The notes under the pieces were generated by a model that saw only the letters and a list, made by a program, of their open reading frames with translations, was not told the DNA's origin and did no database searches. A DNA stretch of 44,193 nt, taken from Clostridiales bacterium (GTDB lineage: Bacteria; Bacillota; Clostridia; Christensenellales; UBA3700). A program made the position numbers and the translations under genes. The stretch lies in the NCBI GenBank assembly GCA_015055975.1, contig SVHF01000013.1, positions 1 through 44,193 of the forward strand, written 5' to 3'. This document shows positions 16,664 to 26,468 of the stretch, piece after piece. Each line of letters begins with the position of its first letter. Within the stretch, counting starts at the first letter, position 1.

Positions 16664-17065
16664 TTATAGTCTTCTGCGTTTTGGTGGACGACAACCATTG
16701 TGTGGGATTGGAGAAACATCTTTAATTAGAGTAACTTCCATTCCTACGATTTGAAGTGCACGGATAGCGCTTTCACGACCTTGTCCTGCGCCTGTTACGT
16801 ATACTTCTACGCTCTTCATGCCGCAATCTGCTGCTACCTTAGCTGCATCTTCTGCAACGCATTGAGCAACATATGCTGATGATTTCTTAGATCCACGGTA
16901 CTTTAACTTACCAGCACTTGACCAGCTTATTGTGTTACCTTGTGTATCTGTGATTGTAACAATCGTGTTGTTGAAGGCTGCGTGGATATGAACACAACCT
17001 TTCTCTACACGACGCTTATTTGCTGTACGCTTCTTAGCTGTTGTTGTAGCTTTACTTGCTGCCAT
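16664..17065 (-). CDS. rpsK: Ribosomal protein S11
   Basis: A 133-residue small-subunit platform protein. [20 protein letters not shown] near residues 25-44 and the C-terminal [18 protein letters not shown] are diagnostic. A short Lys/Ala/Thr-rich N-terminal extension precedes the core. GGAGG lies just before the ATG; 11 nt separate it from rpsM. Confidence 0.97.
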   Translation of the reverse strand: MAASKATTTAKKRTANKRRVEKGCVHIHAAFNNTIVTITDTQGNTISWSSAGKLKYRGSKKSSAYVAQCVAEDAAKVAADCGMKSVEVYVTGAGQGRESAIRALQIVGMEVTLIKDVSPIPHNGCRPPKRRRL

Positions 17066-17076
17066 ATCTTACCTCC

Positions 17077-17451
17077 TTAGTCCTTCTTCTTACGACTTAC
17101 AGTCTTCTTAGGTCCCTTGCAAGTACGAGCATTTTGCTTTGTACTTTGTCCACGGCAAGGTAATCCCTTACGATGTCTGATGCCTCTATAGCATCCAATT
17201 TCTTGTAATCTCTTAATGTTTAACTTAACGTCACGTCTTAAATCGCCTTCAACTAAAATGTTGTTCTTGTCGATGTAAGCACGAATAGCGTCAACTTGTT
17301 CATCAGCAAGGTCCTTAACTCTGATATCTGGAGAAATTCCTAAATCAGCTAAGATCTTGTTTGATGTTTGTCTTCCTATACCATAAATATAGGTAAGGCC
17401 AATTTCTACTCTTTTCTCGCGTGGTAAATCCACTCCGGCAATACGAGCCAT
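17077..17451 (-). CDS. rpsM: Ribosomal protein S13
   Basis: A 124-residue small-subunit head protein that contacts the large subunit and P-site t[23 protein letters not shown] and the C-terminal [20 protein letters not shown] are diagnostic, and a basic tail follows. First gene of a promoter-driven unit rpsM-rpsK-rpsD-rpoA-rplQ, preceded by a 130-nt structured leader. Confidence 0.97.
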   Translation of the reverse strand: MARIAGVDLPREKRVEIGLTYIYGIGRQTSNKILADLGISPDIRVKDLADEQVDAIRAYIDKNNILVEGDLRRDVKLNIKRLQEIGCYRGIRHRKGLPCRGQSTKQNARTCKGPKKTVSRKKKD

Positions 17452-17579
17452 TCAAACTACCTCCAATTATTGTTTAAATTTGTTTGTTATATACACTCCG
17501 CTTTTGAGTCAGATTGTTTGTTAAATTGGAATGAAACAATCTTTGCCGCGCTCAAAATATGCGATTTTTGTCTATTAAC
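17452..17579 (-). promoter_or_regulatory. Structured leader of the rpsM-rpoA operon
   Basis: Between the promoter and rpsM the minus strand can form a nested stem: TTTTGAG (17557-17551) with CTCAAAA (17508-17502), enclosing AGATTGTTT (17542-17534) with AAACAATCT (17519-17511) around a 14-nt loop. No U-tract follows, so control of translation or mRNA stability is more likely than termination. A ribosomal protein such as S4 may bind it; that is inference. Confidence 0.6.
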
Positions 17580-17585
17580 CCATAG

Positions 17586-17615
17586 ATTATAGCATTAAAC
17601 ATTTTTTTACCGCAA
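17586..17615 (-). promoter_or_regulatory. Internal promoter before rpsM
   Basis: On the minus strand TTGCGG (17615-17610), 18 nt, then TATAAT (17591-17586). It follows the terminator after rpmJ, so the alpha operon is separately transcribed. Confidence 0.6.
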
Positions 17616-17629
17616 ATGTTTTATACTAT

Positions 17630-17674
17630 AAAAAAGCAAATAATATGCGTGTATTTTCGCTATTATTTTGCTTT
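17630..17674 (-). terminator. Terminator after rpmJ
   Basis: On the minus strand AAGCAAAATAATAGCG (17674-17659) pairs with CGCATATTATTTGCTT (17649-17634), apart from two single-A bulges, and is followed by U residues. It closes the S10-spc-infA-rpmJ transcript. Confidence 0.75.
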
Positions 17675-17685
17675 TTAGTTATTCA

Positions 17686-17802
17686 TTAACCTTGAACTTG
17701 CTTGTGCTTCTTATATTTTGAGCAGATAACCATAACCTTTCCGTTTCTCTTGATTACCTTGCACTTGTCGCAAATTGGTTTTACTGATGGTCTAACTTTC
17801 AT
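17686..17802 (-). CDS. rpmJ: Ribosomal protein L36 (zinc type)
   Basis: A 38-residue protein, translated by hand: [16 protein letters not shown], then [12 protein letters not shown] and [10 protein letters not shown]. The zinc ligands C11, C14, C27 and H33 are all present, so it is the zinc-binding paralogue. GGAGG lies 9 nt before the ATG. It follows infA by 15 nt and is the last gene before a terminator. Confidence 0.96.
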   Translation of the reverse strand: MKVRPSVKPICDKCKVIKRNGKVMVICSKYKKHKQVQG

Positions 17803-17817
17803 CTTTCTATCCTCCAA

Positions 17818-18039
17818 CTAATTCTTGTTTCGCCATGTGATTCTACCTTTTGTCAGATCATATGGACTTAGCTCAACTTTGACTGCATCTCCTTCTACAA
17901 TCTTGATGTAGTTTTTTCTTAGCTTACCAGAAATGTATGCCAAAATAACTGCTCCGTTTGTTAACTTAACTTTGAATACTGTACTTGGTAATACTTCAAT
18001 TACTGTTCCTTCAGCTTCGATTACATCTTCTTTAGACAT
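17818..18039 (-). CDS. infA: Translation initiation factor IF-1
   Basis: A 73-residue OB-fold protein that occupies the A site during initiation. [20 protein letters not shown] and the end [19 protein letters not shown] are near-invariant in the family. AGGAGG lies 7 nt upstream. It lies between map and rpmJ as in other Firmicutes. Confidence 0.98.
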   Translation of the reverse strand: MSKEDVIEAEGTVIEVLPSTVFKVKLTNGAVILAYISGKLRKNYIKIVEGDAVKVELSPYDLTKGRITWRNKN

Positions 18040-18082
18040 TGATACCTCCTAATTTTCCATCAAAGTTTTGTTTTGTTTTATT

Positions 18083-18829
18083 TTATAGAGAAAGGATTTC
18101 AACCCCATCTTCTTTAATCCATATCGTGTTTTCGTAATGCGCAGCTGGCTTTCCGTCTTGAGTTTCGATTGTCCATCCATCTTCAAGTTGCCATACTTTG
18201 TATGTACCCATTGTGATCATTGGTTCAACTGCGATTGTCATGTTTGTTTGTAGTCTCATTCCATGTCCTGGCTTGCCATAGTTTGGAACTGATGGATCTT
18301 CGTGCATATCTTTGCCGATTCCATGACCTACTAAATCTCTAACAACGCCGTATCCAAAACTTTCACAATATGTTTGGATAGCACTTCCTAAATCGCCAAG
18401 TCTTACGCCTGCTTTTAGGATTTTAATTCCTTCGAAGAAGCTTTGCTTTGTTACCTCAACTAGCTTTTTAACTTCGTCAGAACAATTTCCAACTAAAAAT
18501 GTTCTAGCAGCATCTCCATTAAATCCCTTATAAATTGTTCCGCAATCTACAGAGATAATGTCTCCTTCTTCCAATCTTACCTTTGTTGAAGGAATTCCAT
18601 GCACTACTTGTTCATTAACAGATGTGCATATTGATGCTGGGAAACCGCCATATCCCAAGAATGATGGCTTCGCATTACACTTTGTTATAAAATCGTATGC
18701 TAACTTATCTAACTCCTTTGTTGTGATACCAGGCTTGATATGTTCTTCTAGCATTAATAGACAATCTCTATCTATTTGATTTGCCTTACGCATCAATTCT
18801 ATTTCGTCTGGAGTTTTAATTGTTATCAT
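18083..18829 (-). CDS. map: Methionine aminopeptidase, type I
   Basis: A 248-residue enzyme that removes the first Met from new proteins. The five metal ligands are present: Asp in ISVDCGTIYKGFNGDAARTF (two), His in GHGIGKDMHEDPSVPNYG, Glu in AVEPMI, and Glu in TIETQDG near the end. The substrate-pocket His is in VVHGIPS. The gene overlaps the end of adk by 14 nt, implying coupled translation. Confidence 0.97.
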   Translation of the reverse strand: MITIKTPDEIELMRKANQIDRDCLLMLEEHIKPGITTKELDKLAYDFITKCNAKPSFLGYGGFPASICTSVNEQVVHGIPSTKVRLEEGDIISVDCGTIYKGFNGDAARTFLVGNCSDEVKKLVEVTKQSFFEGIKILKAGVRLGDLGSAIQTYCESFGYGVVRDLVGHGIGKDMHEDPSVPNYGKPGHGMRLQTNMTIAVEPMITMGTYKVWQLEDGWTIETQDGKPAAHYENTIWIKEDGVEILSL

Positions 18830-19448
18830 CGATTACCTTCACGATAGATGCAAATACATCTTGGACGCTTTGGCTACCATCAACTGTATATAATGTCTTT
18901 TTAGCGGCATAATAATCAATCAATGGTGCTGTTTGCTTATTGTATACATCTAATCTTGCCTTAACAGTTTCTGGCTTATCGTCATCTCTTTGATATAGCT
19001 TTCCACCACACTTAGCGCATGTATCTTTGCTATATGTTGAGATATGATAGCTCTCGCCACAAGCACACATTCTTCTTCCAGCGATTCTTTCAACAACCTC
19101 ATCTTCATTAACTGCGATGTTGATTGCCATTGAAACGCTTTCAAAAGAATCAAGTGCTACGGCTTGATCGATTGTTCTAGGGAATCCATCTAGTAGATAT
19201 CCCTTTTTACAATCGTCTTGAGCTAGTCTATCTTTAATAAGCCCTATAACAATATCATCAGAAACAAGTTGTCCCTTATCGATTATAGCTTTAGCTTGTA
19301 ATCCAAGTGGTGTGCCTGCCTTGATGTTAGCTCTCAATATATCACCTGTAGATATATGAGGGATGTTATACTTTTCACATATTTTTGTAGCTTGTGTGCC
19401 CTTACCTGCACCTGGAGCTCCTAAAAATACTAAACTAAGCTTTTTCAT
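18816..19448 (-). CDS. adk: Adenylate kinase
   Basis: A 210-residue enzyme that balances ATP, ADP and AMP. The P-loop GAPGAGKGTQ is at residues 9-18 and the AMP site LLDGFPRTIDQA near 83-94. The lid is the zinc type with four cysteines, but the first pair is C-A-C instead of the usual C-x-x-C; the second is CAKCG. One residue is missing there compared with the lids I know, so zinc binding may be altered. The start overlaps the secY stop in TAATG. Confidence 0.97.
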   Translation of the reverse strand: MKKLSLVFLGAPGAGKGTQATKICEKYNIPHISTGDILRANIKAGTPLGLQAKAIIDKGQLVSDDIVIGLIKDRLAQDDCKKGYLLDGFPRTIDQAVALDSFESVSMAINIAVNEDEVVERIAGRRMCACGESYHISTYSKDTCAKCGGKLYQRDDDKPETVKARLDVYNKQTAPLIDYYAAKKTLYTVDGSQSVQDVFASIVKVIDDNN

Positions 19449-20773
19449 TATTTTAAGAATCCTTTATAATGCTTTGACATATATTGTGCTTCTAATTGCT
19501 TATCTAATTCTAATGCTACAGAAACAACGATTAACATACCTGTTGCTGAGAATGCACTTCTCAAACCAATATCTCCACCTACCCAGTTGAATAATAGTGC
19601 TGGGATAATTGCGATAAAGGCAAGGAATAAAGCACCAAACAATGTGATACGATTGTTAATCTTTTGTAGATATTCTACTGTTGGTCTACCTGGTCTAACA
19701 CCTTGAATAGCACCACCGTATTGTTGTAAGTTTCTAGCAACATCTTGTGGGTTAAATTGGATTTGAGCATAGAAATATGAGAAGAAGATAACGAAGATAA
19801 ACATGAATAGATAGTATACTACGTTACCAACCCAGAAGTTTCCGCTCCATTGACCAGTTGCATATAGATATGTGTAATAGAATACATATAGGTCACTTGT
19901 TGTATCTAAGAAAGATACGATCATTGTAGGGAACATCATAAATGCTGACGCAAAGATGATTGGCATAACGCCACCACTTGTAATCTTTAAAGGAATATAA
20001 GTAGATTGTCCGCCATACATTTTATTTCCTCTTACCATTTTTGCATAATTAACCTTAATTCTTCTTTCACCGCCATCCATAAATACGATGATTGCAAATA
20101 GAACAATAATGATTAATAAATATCCAAATACATTCCATAATGCAGATGTTTGCTTTGGAACAACATTGATAAATGTATTTAATAATGCTTGTCCGAATGT
20201 TGCGATAATACCTACGAAAATGATTAATGAAGTACCGTTTGTAATTCCATATTCTGTAATTCTTTCACTTAACCACATAACAAAGCATGAACCTGCTGTT
20301 AACATGATAATAATGAACATACCAGTAAACCATTCTGTATTTTCGCCTAAGATATTTTCTAAAACTCCACCATTATGATATGTAACGACAATTCCTATAC
20401 CTTGAACTAATGCAAGAACAATAGCAATATAACGAGTGATAATAGTAACTTTTTCACGTCCTTCATCGCCTTGCTTTGACAATTGATCAAGCTTTGGAAT
20501 AACAAGGGTTAACAATTGCATGATAATGTAGCTGTTAATGAATGGTAATACACCTAATGCGAATAATGTACCGTATTGTAGTGAACCACCGCTCATTAAG
20601 CTCATTAAACCAAGCAAAGTATTATTCCCTACAGCGCTTTCCAATGCATCATAAGAGATACCTGGAACTGGGACATAGCAGCCCAATCTAAATATCAATA
20701 GTAAACCTAAAGATATTAAGATCTTTCTTCTAATTTCCCTATCGCTGAATGCGTTAATTAATCTTTGCCACAT
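19448..20773 (-). CDS. secY: Protein translocase channel SecY
   Basis: A 441-residue membrane protein with about ten transmembrane helices that forms the Sec export pore. FRLGCYVPVPGI near residues 24-35, the GGSLQYGTLFALGVLPFINSY plug/TM2 region near 61-82, and the late PGRPTVEYLQKI loop are typical. It overlaps rplO upstream and adk downstream, both in TAATG, so all three are translated together. Confidence 0.98.
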   Translation of the reverse strand: MWQRLINAFSDREIRRKILISLGLLLIFRLGCYVPVPGISYDALESAVGNNTLLGLMSLMSGGSLQYGTLFALGVLPFINSYIIMQLLTLVIPKLDQLSKQGDEGREKVTIITRYIAIVLALVQGIGIVVTYHNGGVLENILGENTEWFTGMFIIIMLTAGSCFVMWLSERITEYGITNGTSLIIFVGIIATFGQALLNTFINVVPKQTSALWNVFGYLLIIIVLFAIIVFMDGGERRIKVNYAKMVRGNKMYGGQSTYIPLKITSGGVMPIIFASAFMMFPTMIVSFLDTTSDLYVFYYTYLYATGQWSGNFWVGNVVYYLFMFIFVIFFSYFYAQIQFNPQDVARNLQQYGGAIQGVRPGRPTVEYLQKINNRITLFGALFLAFIAIIPALLFNWVGGDIGLRSAFSATGMLIVVSVALELDKQLEAQYMSKHYKGFLK

Positions 20774-21225
20774 TATAGTACCTCTACTGTGCCACCTGCT
20801 TTTTCGATTGCTTCTACAGCTGACTTAGAAAATTTGCTAGCTTTAACAACTAGTTTCTTTGTTAGAGTTCCATTACCTAGAACCTTAACTCCGTTTGCTT
20901 CTATTTTGCTGATAACTCCGTTAGATAATAAAACTTCTGGAGTAATTTCTGTACCATTTTCGAACTTTTCTAGTTCGTTGATATTTACGATTGTATAAAC
21001 CTTTACGAAATGGTTCTTAAATCCACGCTTTGGTAAACGTCTTGTTAAAGGCATTTGACCACCTTCGAATCCTGGTCTTACACCGCCGCCACTTCTAGCC
21101 CATTGACCTTTGTGACCTTTACCAGATGTCTTACCAAGACCTGAACCGATACCTCTACCAAGTCTCTTAACGCTCTTTTTTGAACCTTCTGCTGGTTTCA
21201 TGTTGTGTAATTCTAATTCACTCAT
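20773..21225 (-). CDS. rplO: Ribosomal protein L15
   Basis: A 150-residue late-assembly large-subunit protein. The Gly/Lys-rich N-terminus [20 protein letters not shown] and the [17 protein letters not shown] motif identify it. GGAGGG lies 5 nt before the ATG. Confidence 0.97.
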   Translation of the reverse strand: MSELELHNMKPAEGSKKSVKRLGRGIGSGLGKTSGKGHKGQWARSGGGVRPGFEGGQMPLTRRLPKRGFKNHFVKVYTIVNINELEKFENGTEITPEVLLSNGVISKIEANGVKVLGNGTLTKKLVVKASKFSKSAVEAIEKAGGTVEVL

Positions 21226-21237
21226 AAGGCCCTCCTA

Positions 21238-21411
21238 TTAAGCTTTCTCAACTTTAACCATGTGGCTAACTACCTTGATCATACCTAGAGTACAAGCATT
21301 ATCTGGTAGATTGTTTGTGTCACCTGGCTTTTTTAAGCCTAGAGCTGCAACAGTATCTTTTTGTTTCTTTGTGCAAGCAATTGTGCTCTTCATTAATGTA
21401 ACTTTCAACAT
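21238..21411 (-). CDS. rpmD: Ribosomal protein L30
   Basis: A 57-residue protein found by hand translation between rpsE and rplO: MLKVTLMKSTIACTKKQKD, then ALGLKKPGDTN and GMIKVVSHMVKVEKA. The KxxTxxALGL and GMIxxVxHxVKV motifs are those of L30 and the length is standard. GGAGG precedes the ATG. Its place in the spc operon is the expected one. Confidence 0.95.
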   Translation of the reverse strand: MLKVTLMKSTIACTKKQKDTVAALGLKKPGDTNNLPDNACTLGMIKVVSHMVKVEKA

Positions 21412-21422
21412 ACTTTGCCTCC

Positions 21423-21935
21423 TTAAGCCTTAATTTCTGCTACGTCTTTACCACGTAGAGCTGCGATTTCTTCAGCTGTTCTTAGGTTAACTAATCCATT
21501 GAATGTTGCTTTTACGCAGTTGATTGGATTTGAGCTTCCTAAAGACTTAGTTCTGATGTCCTTAACACCTGCAACTTCAAGGATTTGTCTAACTGGACCA
21601 CCGGCGATAACACCAGTACCTTCGCTTGCTGGGATAAGAATAACCTTACCTGAACCGAATTCACCTACGATTTCATGAGGAATTGTTGTTCCAACCATAG
21701 AAATCTTAACCATATTATTTTTAGCAGCAGCAGTAGCCTTTTTAATAGCTTCTGGAACTTCTGCAGCCTTACCCATACCGATACCAACCATACCGTTTCC
21801 ATCACCAACAACGATAAGAGCTGAGAACTTCATGTTCTTACCACCCTTAACAACCTTTGTTACACGGTTAATGCAAACTAATTTGTTTAGTAATTCGTTT
21901 TCTTCTTTTTGAAATTTCTTTTCATTTCTTGCCAT
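21423..21935 (-). CDS. rpsE: Ribosomal protein S5
   Basis: A 170-residue protein near the decoding centre, important for fidelity. The double-stranded RNA-binding-like N-terminus has [20 protein letters not shown] near residues 24-43; [21 protein letters not shown] near 124-144 is diagnostic. GGAGG lies 7 nt upstream. Confidence 0.97.
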   Translation of the reverse strand: MARNEKKFQKEENELLNKLVCINRVTKVVKGGKNMKFSALIVVGDGNGMVGIGMGKAAEVPEAIKKATAAAKNNMVKISMVGTTIPHEIVGEFGSGKVILIPASEGTGVIAGGPVRQILEVAGVKDIRTKSLGSSNPINCVKATFNGLVNLRTAEEIAALRGKDVAEIKA

Positions 21936-21947
21936 TATAGAAACCTC

Positions 21948-22316
21948 CTAGAATTTTAAGCCAGCTTCTCTGGCACCTTCAGCAACTGCTAATACACGAC
22001 CTGTGTATAAGTAACCGCCTCTATCGAAAACTACTTCTTCGATACCTGCTGCAATAGCCTTCTTAGCTGCTGTTTCTCCAACTAATTTAGCTGCTTCAGT
22101 CTTTGTTAATTTTGCTACCTTCTTAGCCATATCTTTATCAAGAGTAGAGCAAGAAACTAGAGTAACTTGTTTTTCATCATCAATAATTTGAACATTGATA
22201 TTGTTTGTTGATCTGAAAACATTGAAACGAGGTCTTTCAGCTGTTCCTGAAATCTTATTTCTTACTCTTAGATGTCTCTTTTGTCTAACTGCATTTTTAT
22301 TAATCTTAGTAATCAT
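21948..22316 (-). CDS. rplR: Ribosomal protein L18
   Basis: A 122-residue 5S rRNA-binding protein. [23 protein letters not shown] near residues 14-36 and the C-terminal [20 protein letters not shown] identify it. The ribosome site AAGGAG is 12 nt from the ATG, further than in its neighbours. Confidence 0.96.
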   Translation of the reverse strand: MITKINKNAVRQKRHLRVRNKISGTAERPRFNVFRSTNNINVQIIDDEKQVTLVSCSTLDKDMAKKVAKLTKTEAAKLVGETAAKKAIAAGIEEVVFDRGGYLYTGRVLAVAEGAREAGLKF

Positions 22317-22334
22317 AAAACCTTATTTCACTCC

Positions 22335-22877
22335 TTATTTCTTACCTTTCTTACCTTCCTTACGAGGAATTACTTCATCCTTATAAGAAACACCATATGC
22401 GTGATATGGATCTGGTATACGAATTTGTCTGATATTTGCAGCGATTTGGCCTACAAGTTCCTTATCAATGCCCTTAACTGTAACTTCGTTACCGTTAGCA
22501 ACTTCATATGTGATGCCTGGAACATCTTCAAGTGGAACGTTGTGAGAGAATCCAACATCTAGTAAAACCTTATTACCTTCTTTGAATGCTCTATAACCAA
22601 CACCGTTTACAACTAATGTCTTTTCATAACCCTTTGTTACACCTTCAACCATGTTAGCGATTAACTTTCTGTATAAACCGTGCATAGCCTTTGTTTGAGC
22701 TTCATCATTTGCTCTTGTGCAAATAACTTCAGCGCCTTCAACTTTAACTGTGATGATTGGGTTTATAGCTCTTGAAAGTTCACCCTTTGGGCCTTTAACT
22801 GTAACTAGGTTGTCAGCTCCTACCTTAACTTCTACGCCTGCTGGGATTTGAACAGGTTGTCTTCCGATTCTTGACAT
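22335..22877 (-). CDS. rplF: Ribosomal protein L6
   Basis: A 180-residue protein near the GTPase centre. MSRIGRQPVQIPAGVEV, VTKGYEKTLVVNGVGYRA near 80-97 and the C-terminal RIPDPYHAYGVSYKDEVIPRKEGKKGKK region identify it. GGAGG lies 6 nt before the ATG. Confidence 0.97.
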   Translation of the reverse strand: MSRIGRQPVQIPAGVEVKVGADNLVTVKGPKGELSRAINPIITVKVEGAEVICTRANDEAQTKAMHGLYRKLIANMVEGVTKGYEKTLVVNGVGYRAFKEGNKVLLDVGFSHNVPLEDVPGITYEVANGNEVTVKGIDKELVGQIAANIRQIRIPDPYHAYGVSYKDEVIPRKEGKKGKK

Positions 22878-22891
22878 ATCTTATCTCCTCC

Positions 22892-23272
22892 TTACCAAAC
22901 GTAAGCTAATACTTCGCCGCCAACGTTAGCAGCTTTAGCTTGCTTATTTGTCATGATGCCCTTGTTTGTAGAAAGAATAGCAATTCCCATTCCGCCTAAA
23001 ACTACTGGCATATTTTCTGTAGGTGCGTAAACTCTAAGACCTGGCTTAGAAATTCTCTTAATTCCTGAAATAACCTTTTGATTCTTTGGACCATACTTTA
23101 ATGAAATAACTAATGCATTACCATTAACTTTATATCCATTAATATATCCTTCTTCTGTCAAGATTCTAGCAATTTCTTCCTTAATCTTTGACTTTGGTAT
23201 TTCAACTTCGTCATGTCTTGCAACAAGAGCATTACGAATACGTGTTAACATATCTGCTATTGGATCTGTCAT
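22892..23272 (-). CDS. rpsH: Ribosomal protein S8
   Basis: A 126-residue primary 16S rRNA-binding protein. [15 protein letters not shown] at the start and the C-terminal [21 protein letters not shown] are diagnostic. In E. coli S8 represses the spc operon by binding mRNA near rplE; I saw no matching structure here. Confidence 0.97.
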   Translation of the reverse strand: MTDPIADMLTRIRNALVARHDEVEIPKSKIKEEIARILTEEGYINGYKVNGNALVISLKYGPKNQKVISGIKRISKPGLRVYAPTENMPVVLGGMGIAILSTNKGIMTNKQAKAANVGGEVLAYVW

Positions 23273-23284
23273 TTTACTATCCTC

Positions 23285-23470
23285 CTACCAACTAGACTTC
23301 TTAACGCCAGGAATTTCGCCTTTGTAAGCTAATTCTCTGAAGCAAATTCTGCAAATACCATACTTTTGTAGTACCGCATGTGGTCTGCCACAAATTTGGC
23401 ATCTTGTGTATGCTCTTGTAGAATACTTTGGAGTCTTTTGTTGTTTATTAATCATTGCTTTTTTTGCCAT
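23285..23470 (-). CDS. rpsN: Ribosomal protein S14, type Z (zinc)
   Basis: The short 61-residue zinc form. Cysteines in [20 protein letters not shown] (C24, C27, C40, C43) bind zinc, and the end [18 protein letters not shown] is standard. The zinc form in the spc operon is typical of Firmicutes. Confidence 0.97.
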   Translation of the reverse strand: MAKKAMINKQQKTPKYSTRAYTRCQICGRPHAVLQKYGICRICFRELAYKGEIPGVKKSSW

Positions 23471-23488
23471 AATACTTAAATCCTCCTA

Positions 23489-24040
23489 TTATTTTGCAAA
23501 AGGCATACCAAGAAGAGTTAATAACTCTTTAGCCTCTTCATCTGTCTTTGCAGTTGTAACGATACAAATATCAAATCCTCTTACTTTTTCAATCTTATCG
23601 TATTGAATTTCAGGGAAGATAATTTGTTCCTTAATACCTAGTGCATAGCATCCACGTCCATCGAATGATTTTGAAGAAACACCCTTAAAATCACGTACAC
23701 GAGGAAGAGCAACTGAAACTAACTTATCATAGAAATCAAGCATCTTCTTTCCACGAAGAGTTACCTTAGCGCCGATTGCCATACCTTCTCTTAACTTGAA
23801 TGTAGCTACGCTGTTCTTAGCTTTTGTTATAATTGGAGCTTGTCCAGCGATTGCCTTTAATTCTTCAACAGCAAGTTGTAAACTCTTACTATTATCCTTA
23901 ACATCACCAAGACGCATATTTAAAACGATCTTTTCGATCTTTGGAACTTGGTTAATGTTCTTGTAGCCGAACTTTTCTTTTAATGCAGGAACGGCTGTGT
24001 TCTTATATAATTCTGCGATTCTATAAACTCTATCTGCCAT
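23489..24040 (-). CDS. rplE: Ribosomal protein L5
   Basis: A 183-residue 5S rRNA-binding protein of the central protuberance. [19 protein letters not shown] near 30-48, [21 protein letters not shown] near 93-113 and the C-terminal [16 protein letters not shown] identify it. Confidence 0.97.
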   Translation of the reverse strand: MADRVYRIAELYKNTAVPALKEKFGYKNINQVPKIEKIVLNMRLGDVKDNSKSLQLAVEELKAIAGQAPIITKAKNSVATFKLREGMAIGAKVTLRGKKMLDFYDKLVSVALPRVRDFKGVSSKSFDGRGCYALGIKEQIIFPEIQYDKIEKVRGFDICIVTTAKTDEEAKELLTLLGMPFAK

Positions 24041-24054
24041 TTTTTAATCCTCCA

Positions 24055-24447
24055 TTAGTCCTTATTTTCAGCTGTCTTTTTCTTAGCTGTTGTCTTCTTA
24101 GCTGCTTTCTTAGCTGTAGATGTCTTTACTTCATCTAAAGATGCTCCACAGTGTTTGCAAACTCTGATCTTCTTATCGCCTTCAATCTTGAAAGCAACCT
24201 TTGTTGTCTTATTGCAAGCTGGGCAAACAACTGCTACGTTTGAAGCATCGATAAATCTTTCCTTATCGATGATACCGCCCTTTTCTTGAGCGTTACGTGG
24301 CTTAACAAAGTTCTTTGACATTGTGATGCCTTCGCCTTTAACAGCAACTTTACCAGCCTTAGCGTCTACTGCGATAACTGTACCCAACTTTCCTTTATCA
24401 TTTCCTGCGATAATCTTAACCGCATCGTTCTTTTTAATGCTATTCAT
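24055..24447 (-). CDS. rplX: Ribosomal protein L24 with zinc-ribbon and basic tail
   Basis: A 130-residue assembly-initiating protein. The KOW motif KIIAGNDKGKLGTVIAVD lies at residues 11-28. A CPAC...CKHC four-cysteine ribbon (about 75-100) is followed by a Lys/Ala/Thr-rich tail of some 28 residues, longer than in most L24. The tail is probably disordered and RNA-binding (inference). Confidence 0.96.
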   Translation of the reverse strand: MNSIKKNDAVKIIAGNDKGKLGTVIAVDAKAGKVAVKGEGITMSKNFVKPRNAQEKGGIIDKERFIDASNVAVVCPACNKTTKVAFKIEGDKKIRVCKHCGASLDEVKTSTAKKAAKKTTAKKKTAENKD

Positions 24448-24460
24448 TATCGTGTTCCTC

Positions 24461-24829
24461 CTATATAACTTCTGGAGCTAGAGAAATGATCTTCATATAA
24501 TCTTTATCTCTAAGTTCTCTTGCGATAGGTCCAAATATACGAGTTCCCTTTGGTTGCTTTTGGTTATCGATAATAACTGCAGCGTTATCATCAAATCTAA
24601 TGTAAGAACCGTCAGCTCTGTTGATACCATATGTAGTTCTAACTACAACAGCTTTAACAACATCACCCTTCTTAACAACGCCACCAGGAATAGCTGATTC
24701 AACAGCAGCTACGATAACATCTCCGATGTTAGCGCTTCTTCTGAAAGAACCACCCATAACTCTAATACACTTTAACTCTTTAGCGCCAGAATTGTCAGCA
24801 ACTACTAGTCTTGATTCTGCTTGTATCAT
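24461..24829 (-). CDS. rplN: Ribosomal protein L14
   Basis: A 122-residue interface protein that also binds RsfS in other bacteria. [19 protein letters not shown] at the start and the C-terminal [26 protein letters not shown] are diagnostic; the length is exactly the family norm. Confidence 0.98.
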   Translation of the reverse strand: MIQAESRLVVADNSGAKELKCIRVMGGSFRRSANIGDVIVAAVESAIPGGVVKKGDVVKAVVVRTTYGINRADGSYIRFDDNAAVIIDNQKQPKGTRIFGPIARELRDKDYMKIISLAPEVI

Positions 24830-24844
24830 GTTATTGTCCTCCTA

Positions 24845-25102
24845 CTATTTAGCCTTTTCAATAATTTCTACAACTCTCCAGCACTTATCTTTGCTTAGAG
24901 GTCTAGTTTCAGCAATACGTACTGTATCGCCAATGCCACATTCATTCTTTTCATCATGAGCCTTTAGTTTAACTGTTCTGTTAACGATCTTGCCGTATAG
25001 AGGATGTTGAACACGCTCTCTAATTGCAACGACAACAGTTTTGTCCATCTTATCGCTAACAACTATACCAGTTCTGCTCTTTCTAAGATTTCTTTCTACC
25101 AT
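24845..25102 (-). CDS. rpsQ: Ribosomal protein S17
   Basis: An 85-residue OB-fold 16S rRNA-binding protein. [20 protein letters not shown] near residues 8-27, HPLYGKIV and [20 protein letters not shown] identify it. Confidence 0.97.
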   Translation of the reverse strand: MVERNLRKSRTGIVVSDKMDKTVVVAIRERVQHPLYGKIVNRTVKLKAHDEKNECGIGDTVRIAETRPLSKDKCWRVVEIIEKAK

Positions 25103-25115
25103 CTTTTAATCCTCC

Positions 25116-25352
25116 TTACTTTGCAGCTTTCTTTGAAGCAGCCTTAGCTGGTTCTTGAGAGATGCCAAGTTCTCTTTGATGAATAATTGTCTTTACCTTA
25201 GCAATATCTTTCTTGCAGTTTGTGATTTGCTTTGGGTTTTCCAATTGTCCTGCTTTATTTTGGAAACGAAGGTTAAATAGTTCTTCTTTTAAAGAAGAAA
25301 GTTTGATATTTAATTCTTCATTTGTCATTTCGAAAAAACTACTAGTTCTCAT
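25116..25352 (-). CDS. rpmC: Ribosomal protein L29
   Basis: A 78-residue helical hairpin at the peptide exit, docking site for trigger factor and SRP in other bacteria. The core [22 protein letters not shown] and the [11 protein letters not shown] motif identify it. An Ala/Lys-rich tail follows. The annotated start at 25352 (MRTSSFFEM) overlaps rplP by 11 nt; the internal ATG at the second Met is an alternative, but it lacks a visible ribosome site. Confidence 0.95.
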   Translation of the reverse strand: MRTSSFFEMTNEELNIKLSSLKEELFNLRFQNKAGQLENPKQITNCKKDIAKVKTIIHQRELGISQEPAKAASKKAAK

Positions 25353-25770
25353 CTGTTACCTCCGCATCTTTCTTTATAAATTTACATTTTAGAGGAAGCT
25401 TGTTTGCAGCTAATCTTAAAGCTTCACGAGCTTGATCTTCTGAAATACCAGCCATTTCGAATAAAACTCTACCTGGCTTTACTACAGCTACCCAGTATTC
25501 TACGCTACCCTTACCAGAACCCATACGTGTTTCAGCTGGCTTCTTTGTAACTGGCTTGTGTGGGAAGATGTCGATCCATACTTGACCACCTCTTTTAATA
25601 TAACGAGTCATCGCGATACGGGCAGCTTCGATTTGATTTGATGTAATCCAAGCTGGTTCTAATGCTTGTAGACCAAATTCGCCATAAGCGATTTTGTTAC
25701 CCTTATTAGCCTTACCTGTCATTCTTCCACGGAATACACGACGTCTCTTAACTCTCTTAGGCATTAACAT
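25342..25770 (-). CDS. rplP: Ribosomal protein L16
   Basis: A 142-residue protein that helps place A-site t[22 protein letters not shown] at the start, [29 protein letters not shown] near 60-88 and FEMAGI are diagnostic. The ATG lies inside the end of rpsC (14-nt overlap). Confidence 0.97.
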   Translation of the reverse strand: MLMPKRVKRRRVFRGRMTGKANKGNKIAYGEFGLQALEPAWITSNQIEAARIAMTRYIKRGGQVWIDIFPHKPVTKKPAETRMGSGKGSVEYWVAVVKPGRVLFEMAGISEDQAREALRLAANKLPLKCKFIKKDAEVTDEN

Positions 25771-26455
25771 TTGAGTTACCTCCTTTTCCTGTCTCTACTG
25801 GGCTGAACTTACCTAGCTTTTCACCTTTGTAAATCCATACCTTAACACCGATCTTACCGAATGTTGTATTTGCTTCAGCAAATCCATAATCGATTTCAGC
25901 TCTTAATGTTTGTAGAGGAATTGATCCTTCATGATAGCTTTCTGATCTAGCGATTTCAGCACCGTCTAATCTTCCAGAAACCATAGTCTTAATACCCTTA
26001 GCACCGCCCTTCATAGCTCTTGAGATAACTTGCTTCATAGCTCTTCTGAATTGAACTCTTTGTTCAAGTTGCTTAGCGATGTATTCAGCTGCTAATTGAG
26101 CATCAACATCTGGTTTATTGATAGATTGAATAGTAACAGAAATCTTCTTTCCTGGAACTATCTTTCCTAAATAATTTTGAATTTCTGCAACACCTGCGCC
26201 GTTGTTACCAATTAGAACACCAGCCTTAGATGTAAATATTGATATATTAATACTATAATCATTATTAGATGAAATCTTTCTTTCAATTTTGATTGAAGAA
26301 ATGCTGTCATCATAGTATTTTGTCTTAATAGCTTTTCTGATCTTATTATCTTCAACTAAGAATTTAGAGAAGTTCTTTTTATCTGCGAACCATCTAGCGT
26401 CCCAGTCTTTAATAACACCGATTCTTAATCCTGTTGGACTAACTTTTTGTCCCAT
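25757..26455 (-). CDS. rpsC: Ribosomal protein S3
   Basis: A 232-residue protein at the mRNA entry channel with helicase-associated function. [20 protein letters not shown] at the start, a KH domain (about 60-110) with [18 protein letters not shown], and [26 protein letters not shown] near 160-185 identify it. The KH loop reads GNNGAG where many S3 have GRKG, a mild oddity. Confidence 0.97.
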   Translation of the reverse strand: MGQKVSPTGLRIGVIKDWDARWFADKKNFSKFLVEDNKIRKAIKTKYYDDSISSIKIERKISSNNDYSINISIFTSKAGVLIGNNGAGVAEIQNYLGKIVPGKKISVTIQSINKPDVDAQLAAEYIAKQLEQRVQFRRAMKQVISRAMKGGAKGIKTMVSGRLDGAEIARSESYHEGSIPLQTLRAEIDYGFAEANTTFGKIGVKVWIYKGEKLGKFSPVETGKGGNSNVNA

Positions 26456-26468
26456 TTGTTACCTCCTA

